DNA from: Holophagaceae bacterium UBA692
GTDB lineage: Bacteria; Acidobacteriota; Holophagae; Holophagales; Holophagaceae
Direction: 5' to 3'
Assembly (NCBI GenBank): GCA_002297665.1
Contig: DBMS01000295.1
Span: 1 to 36,765 of the forward strand
Length of the DNA stretch: 36,765 bases
The notes beneath the pieces are model-generated. The model was given only the letters and a program-made list of their open reading frames with translations, searched no databases and had not been told where the DNA came from. Made by a program: the position numbers and the translations under genes. Shown in pieces: positions 32,804-36,765 of the stretch (position 1 is the stretch's first letter; the number at the start of each line of letters is the position of its first letter).

Positions 32804-34768
32804 TCAGTCCGCCAGCGTGGAGAGATCTCCGGGGTCCTCGCCCATCTCGATGGCCTTGAGGTAGCGGCGGACGATCTTCCCGGAGCGGGTCTTGGGCAGC
32901 GTCGCGCGCACCTCGATCTCGGACGGCGTGGCGATGGGGCCCAGGTCCTGGCGCACGTGATCCTTCAAGGACGCGATGAGGCCGGGGCCCTGCTCGACGC
33001 CCACGCGCAGCACCACGAAGGCCTTGATCCGCTCGCCCTTGACGGCGTCGGGCAGCCCGATGACGGCGGCTTCGGCCACCGCGGGGTGGCGCACCAGGGC
33101 GCCCTCCACGTCGGCGGTGCCGATGCGGTGCCCGGCCACGTTCATCACGTCGTCGGAGCGCCCCAGCACGGCGAAGTAGCCGTCCGCGTCCTTCACGGCG
33201 ATGTCGCCCGCGGTGTAGACGCCTCCCGGAACCTGGTTCCAGTAGCGCTCGTACCGGGGATGGTCGCCCCACACGGTGCGCATCATGTAGGGCAGGGGCT
33301 TTCTCAGGATGAGGAGGCCGCCGGATCCGGCGGGCACCGGGTTGCCGTCGGCGTCCACCACCTCCGCGGCCACCCCGGGCATGGCCTTGCCCACCTTGCC
33401 GGGGCGGGCCTCGAAGGTCGGCAGCGTGCCCAGCACGGGGGCCGCGATCTCGGTCTGCCACCAGTTGTCCACCACCATCCCGTTGCTCTGTCCCGCCAGG
33501 TGCTTCTGGGCCCAGTGGTGGGCCTCGGGGTTGAGGGGCTCGCCGGCGCAGGCGATGAGGCGCAGGCGGGACAGGTCGTACTTGGCGGGGGCCGAGGGCC
33601 CGTGGCTCATCCACATGCGGATGGCCGTGGGGGCCGTGAACATCAGGTTCACGCCGTACCGCTCGCAAAGCTCCCAGGTGACCTCGGGGCTGGGGTAGTC
33701 GGGAACGCCTTCGCGGCAGAAGACGGTGGCGCCGCAGGAAAGGGGCCCGTAGACGATGAAGGAGTGTCCCACGATCCAGCCGATGTCCGAGGTGCTCCAG
33801 TAGATGTCCCGGTCGGTGATCTGGAAGAAGGCCCGGGCCAGGTAGGTCACCCCCACCAGGTAGCCGCCCGTGGCGTGCACGACGCCCTTGGGCTTGCCGG
33901 TGGTGCCCGAGGTGTACAGGATGAACAGCGGGTCCTCGGCATCCATGGGCTCGGGCGCGCAGTGGATGCTGTGGGCCTCCTGGCAGTCGTAGAAGTCGTG
34001 CTCTCGCTCGGACTCGAAGGTGAAGGGCTCGTCCCCGGGCCGGGAGCCCCGGCGGTGCACGATGACGTGGCCCACGCTGAACAGGTCGCGCACCGCCTCG
34101 TCCACCGTGGGCTTGAGGGGGACCTTCCTGCCGCGGCGGAACGTGAAGTCCGAGCACACGACCACCTTGGCCTGGCAGTCCTCGATGCGCGCGCGCAGGG
34201 CCTGGGTGCCCATGCCCGCGTAGACGACGGAATGGATGGCGCCGATGCGGGCGCAGGCCAGCATGGTGATGATGCCTTCGGGGCAAAGGGGCATGTAGAT
34301 GATCACCCGGTCGCCCTTCCTGACGGCCATGTTCTTGAGGGTGTTGGCGAAGCGGTTCACCTCCCGGTAGAGCCGTCCGTAGGTGTAGGCGTGCTCCTCG
34401 CCGTCCTCGCCCACCCAGATGAGGGCCGCCTTGTTCCGGCGCTCCGAATACACGTGGCGGTCGATGCAGTTCACGGTCACGTTGAGCTTTCCGCCCACGA
34501 ACCACTGGTGCGCGGGCGGACTGAAGCGGCTGACGGCGGTGTAGGGCTCCATCCAGTCCACGAGCTTGGCCCGGTCGGCCCAGAACCCGTCGGGATCGGT
34601 CTGGGCGTGGGCGCGCTCCACCGCGTCGTTGGCGAGGTGGGCCTGGCGGGAGAGCCAGATGGGCGCGGGGATGACGTTCTCGTCCCGCTGCAGGCGCTGG
34701 ATCGCGGCCTGCTGGGATTCGCTCAACTGCGCCGCGGCGTGAAGGTCATCACGGGGTCCGGTGGCCAT
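32804..34768 (-). CDS. acs: acetyl-CoA synthetase, AMP-forming
   Basis: Activates acetate with ATP and CoA to acetyl-CoA. The 654 residues match the usual length (E. coli 652). The N-terminal ACS domain contains WFVGGKLNVTVNCIDRH. The adenylate-forming core has the P-loop YTSGTTGKPKG and DNWWQTE, whose tryptophan limits the acyl pocket to acetate. The C-terminal swinging domain has the catalytic lysine Lys631 in PKTRSGKIVRR. In other bacteria this lysine is acetylated, which shuts the enzyme off, and CobB removes the acetyl group. The ATG follows AAGGAG. It is divergent from the reductase and cobB genes. Propionyl-CoA synthetase is the main alternative. Confidence 0.95.
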   Translation of the reverse strand: MATGPRDDLHAAAQLSESQQAAIQRLQRDENVIPAPIWLSRQAHLANDAVERAHAQTDPDGFWADRAKLVDWMEPYTAVSRFSPPAHQWFVGGKLNVTVNCIDRHVYSERRNKAALIWVGEDGEEHAYTYGRLYREVNRFANTLKNMAVRKGDRVIIYMPLCPEGIITMLACARIGAIHSVVYAGMGTQALRARIEDCQAKVVVCSDFTFRRGRKVPLKPTVDEAVRDLFSVGHVIVHRRGSRPGDEPFTFESEREHDFYDCQEAHSIHCAPEPMDAEDPLFILYTSGTTGKPKGVVHATGGYLVGVTYLARAFFQITDRDIYWSTSDIGWIVGHSFIVYGPLSCGATVFCREGVPDYPSPEVTWELCERYGVNLMFTAPTAIRMWMSHGPSAPAKYDLSRLRLIACAGEPLNPEAHHWAQKHLAGQSNGMVVDNWWQTEIAAPVLGTLPTFEARPGKVGKAMPGVAAEVVDADGNPVPAGSGGLLILRKPLPYMMRTVWGDHPRYERYWNQVPGGVYTAGDIAVKDADGYFAVLGRSDDVMNVAGHRIGTADVEGALVRHPAVAEAAVIGLPDAVKGERIKAFVVLRVGVEQGPGLIASLKDHVRQDLGPIATPSEIEVRATLPKTRSGKIVRRYLKAIEMGEDPGDLSTLAD

Positions 34769-34894
34769 GGCCCATCTCCTTGGGTGGAAAGCGACCCCGA
34801 TCCTAGACGCAATCTCACGATAGTCGATGGGAATCTCCTGAAAGTTTCCCCGCCGGCCATGGTGAAATGGAGGGTCCCCTTGCCGAGGTCCTCG

Positions 34895-36010
34895 ATGCCC
34901 GCACTAACCGATCCATTTCAATACAAAGGCCTTCGGCTGGGCAATCGCCTGGTGATGGCCCCCATGGCCACCGGCATGGCCGAGGACCACCGGGCCACCG
35001 AGGCGCAGATCGACTGGTACCGCCAGCACGCGCGCGCCAGCGTGGGCCTCGTCGTCGTCGAGGCCACCGCCGTCCTTCCCGACGCCATCATCCTGCCCCG
35101 GAACCTGGGCATCTGGGACGATGCCCAGATCCCCGGCCTGGCCGCCATCGCCGGGGCCATCAAGGCCGGAGGGGCCGCGGCCGTCATCCAGCTGGTCCAC
35201 GGCGGGGGCCGCTCCGTGCGGGCCGACCTCTCCGTGGAGCGCATCGCGCCCTCACCGGTGGCCCTCCTGCCCGGTCCGGCGCCCCGGGAGATGACCGAGG
35301 CCGAGATCCAGGACGTCATCCGGGCCTTCGCCGAGGGCGCCGCCCGGGCCCGGCGCGCCGGATTCGACGGCGTGGAGATCCATGCCGCCCACTACTACCT
35401 CCTCTCCCAGTTCGTCTCGCCCCGCACCAACCACCGCACCGACCGGTGGGGGGGGAGCGAGGAGAACCGCTTCCGCATGGGCGTCGAGGTGGCCAAGGCG
35501 GTGCGTGCCGCCGTGGGCCCCGACTGCCTCGTCTTCTGCCGCATGCACGGGGTGGAGAACGTGGAAGGCGGGCTCGACACCCTTGAAGCCGTCCGGTTCG
35601 CCCAGGCCCTGGAAGCCGCCGGCGTGGACGTCATCGACGCTTCGGGCATCGGCCAGTCCAGCCTGGGCGAATGGGAGGGCCAGCCCTTCCTGAACACCAG
35701 CTCGGTGCCCCCCAAGGGCTCCCCGGGAGGCGGGTTCGCCGCCTCCGCCCGGCGCATCCGCCACGCGGTGGGGATCCCCGTCATCACCGTGGGCAAGCTC
35801 GCCGGCCCCGGCCTCGCCCAGGGCGTCCTGGACGCGGGCCAGGCCGACCTGGTGGCCCTGGCGCGTCCCCTCATCGCGGACTTCCGCGTGGCCGAAAAGC
35901 TCCTGGCCGGCCGGGACGCCGAGATCGAGCCCTGCCTGGAATGCATGGCCTGCTTCGCCGCCATCCGGAAGGGCTCCATCCGTTGCACCGTCAACAAGGC
36001 CCTGGCATGA
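34895..36010 (+). CDS. Old Yellow Enzyme-family FMN oxidoreductase with cysteine cluster motif
   Basis: A 371-residue FMN TIM-barrel reductase: LGNRLVMAPMATGMAED at the N-terminus, QLVHGGGR, the substrate-binding pair His173/His176 in EIHAAHYYLL, and the phosphate-binding strand DLVALARPLIAD. The C-terminus has Cys347, Cys350, Cys353 and Cys364, like the [4Fe-4S] site of 2,4-dienoyl-CoA reductase. The C-terminal FAD/NAD(P)H domain of that enzyme is absent. The ATG at 34895 has GAGG 6 bases upstream; an in-frame ATG at 34859 lacks a site. The stop overlaps the cobB start as ATGA. Substrate unknown (an enoate or enone is likely from the family). Confidence 0.88.
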   Translation: MPALTDPFQYKGLRLGNRLVMAPMATGMAEDHRATEAQIDWYRQHARASVGLVVVEATAVLPDAIILPRNLGIWDDAQIPGLAAIAGAIKAGGAAAVIQLVHGGGRSVRADLSVERIAPSPVALLPGPAPREMTEAEIQDVIRAFAEGAARARRAGFDGVEIHAAHYYLLSQFVSPRTNHRTDRWGGSEENRFRMGVEVAKAVRAAVGPDCLVFCRMHGVENVEGGLDTLEAVRFAQALEAAGVDVIDASGIGQSSLGEWEGQPFLNTSSVPPKGSPGGGFAASARRIRHAVGIPVITVGKLAGPGLAQGVLDAGQADLVALARPLIADFRVAEKLLAGRDAEIEPCLECMACFAAIRKGSIRCTVNKALA

Positions 36011-36765
36011 ACGAGGGGGGACCGCGCGGAGCCCGGCCACCCCATCCGATCCCGAAACCCATGCGCCCACCCGCCCAGCCCTCCATCGTCATCCTCACCG
36101 GAGCCGGCATCTCCGCCGAGAGCGGCCTGGGGACGTTCCGGGCCGCCGGCGGCCTCTGGGAGAACCACCGGGTGGAAGACGTGGCGACCCCCGAGGGGTT
36201 CAGCCGGAACCCCGCCCTGGTGCACGCCTTCTACAACCAGCGCCGCGCCCAGCTGAAGGAGGCCCGGCCCAACGCCGCCCACGCCGCCCTGGTGCGCCTG
36301 GAACGGGCATGGCCCGCCGAGGTGCTGGTGGTCACCCAGAACGTGGACGACCTCCACGACCGCGCGGGCACCCGCAACCTCATCCACATGCACGGCGAGC
36401 TGCTGAAGGTGCGCTGCGGCCTGTGCGGCGCCGTGCACCGCCGGGAGGCGGATGCCTCCCGGGAGACGATTTGTCCCGCCTGCGGCCGCAGCGGGGACAT
36501 CCGGCCCCACATCGTCTGGTTCGGGGAGATGCCCCTGGAGATGGACCGCATCGGGGAGGCCTTGGCGCGCTGCGGCCTGTTCGTGGCCTTGGGCACCTCA
36601 GGCAACGTGTACCCAGCCGCCGGCTTCGTGGAGCAGGTGGGGCCCGGGGCCCGGACCCTGGAACTGAACCTGGAAGCCTCGAACGTCAGCTCGCGGTTCG
36701 CCGAACGCCGCCTGGGGCCGGCCACGGTCCTGGTGCCGGCCCTGGTGGAGGAGCTGCTGGGCTAG
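36007..36765 (+). CDS. cobB: NAD-dependent sirtuin protein deacylase
   Basis: Removes acyl groups from protein lysines using NAD+. It has 252 residues from the ATG that overlaps the upstream stop (ATGA); a second ATG at 36061 would remove an 18-residue Pro-rich tail and is also plausible. Motifs: GAGISAESGLGTFR (NAD site), TQNVDDLHDRAG, the catalytic His129 in MHGEL, the zinc cysteines 137, 140, 156 and 159, and VWFGEMP. Tyr76 and Arg79 in FYNQRR match the pair that lets E. coli CobB and SIRT5 accept succinyl- and malonyl-lysine. The nearby acs gene encodes its classic substrate. The stop codon is the last triplet of the window. Confidence 0.94.
   Translation: MNEGGPRGARPPHPIPKPMRPPAQPSIVILTGAGISAESGLGTFRAAGGLWENHRVEDVATPEGFSRNPALVHAFYNQRRAQLKEARPNAAHAALVRLERAWPAEVLVVTQNVDDLHDRAGTRNLIHMHGELLKVRCGLCGAVHRREADASRETICPACGRSGDIRPHIVWFGEMPLEMDRIGEALARCGLFVALGTSGNVYPAAGFVEQVGPGARTLELNLEASNVSSRFAERRLGPATVLVPALVEELLG

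Overview
The window is a very GC-rich chromosomal segment from a Gram-negative bacterium: it carries lipid A biosynthesis (lpxD), an RND efflux pump and a probable outer-membrane barrel protein. A DUF5916 barrel protein, a tricorn-like S41 protease, a degenerate beta-lactamase-fold protein and NrfD/HybB-type redox genes together resemble Acidobacteriota, perhaps the Holophaga/Geothrix group. That placement is an inference from gene content, not a computed phylogeny.

Layout. Positions 1-4160 (+) hold the end of leuA and complete leuB, leuC and leuD (leucine synthesis), followed by a small SAM methyltransferase. From 11399 down to 4945 (-) runs ilvB-ilvN-ilvC (branched-chain amino acid synthesis), then a LysR regulator and a DUF5916 protein. 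The two branched-chain clusters face each other. Divergent from ilvB is a two-gene RND efflux operon (11654-15836). Next come lpxD with its own recognisable promoter, a translationally coupled phosphoribosyltransferase-like gene, and a convergent NAD-malic enzyme whose stop codon overlaps that gene.

Positions 19743-24313 (+) are the most interesting part. A tight four-gene operon encodes a four-cluster ferredoxin (HybA-like), a ten-helix quinone-interacting membrane protein (HybB/NrfD-like), a histidine kinase whose extracytoplasmic domain carries two c-type haem motifs, and a membrane-anchored response regulator fused to a GcvH-like domain without the lipoyl lysine. No catalytic oxidoreductase subunit is encoded nearby. 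It looks like a redox-sensing or electron-transfer module rather than an ordinary hydrogenase or reductase.

Downstream are a small periplasmic solute-binding protein and, convergent with it, a 1088-residue tricorn-like protease whose ribosome binding site lies in a predicted hairpin. A markedly AT-rich patch (about 28.85-30.54 kb) carries two unrecognised exported proteins, one cysteine-rich, and is bordered by a palindromic non-coding element. A beta-lactamase-fold protein that has lost its catalytic residues follows. The end of the window pairs acs (acetyl-CoA synthetase, -) with a divergent Old Yellow Enzyme-type reductase and cobB (sirtuin deacylase). CobB is the known activator of acetylated Acs in other bacteria, so this is a coherent acetate-activation and deacylation neighbourhood.

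I saw no rRNA, tRNA, CRISPR array, insertion sequence or integrase gene.
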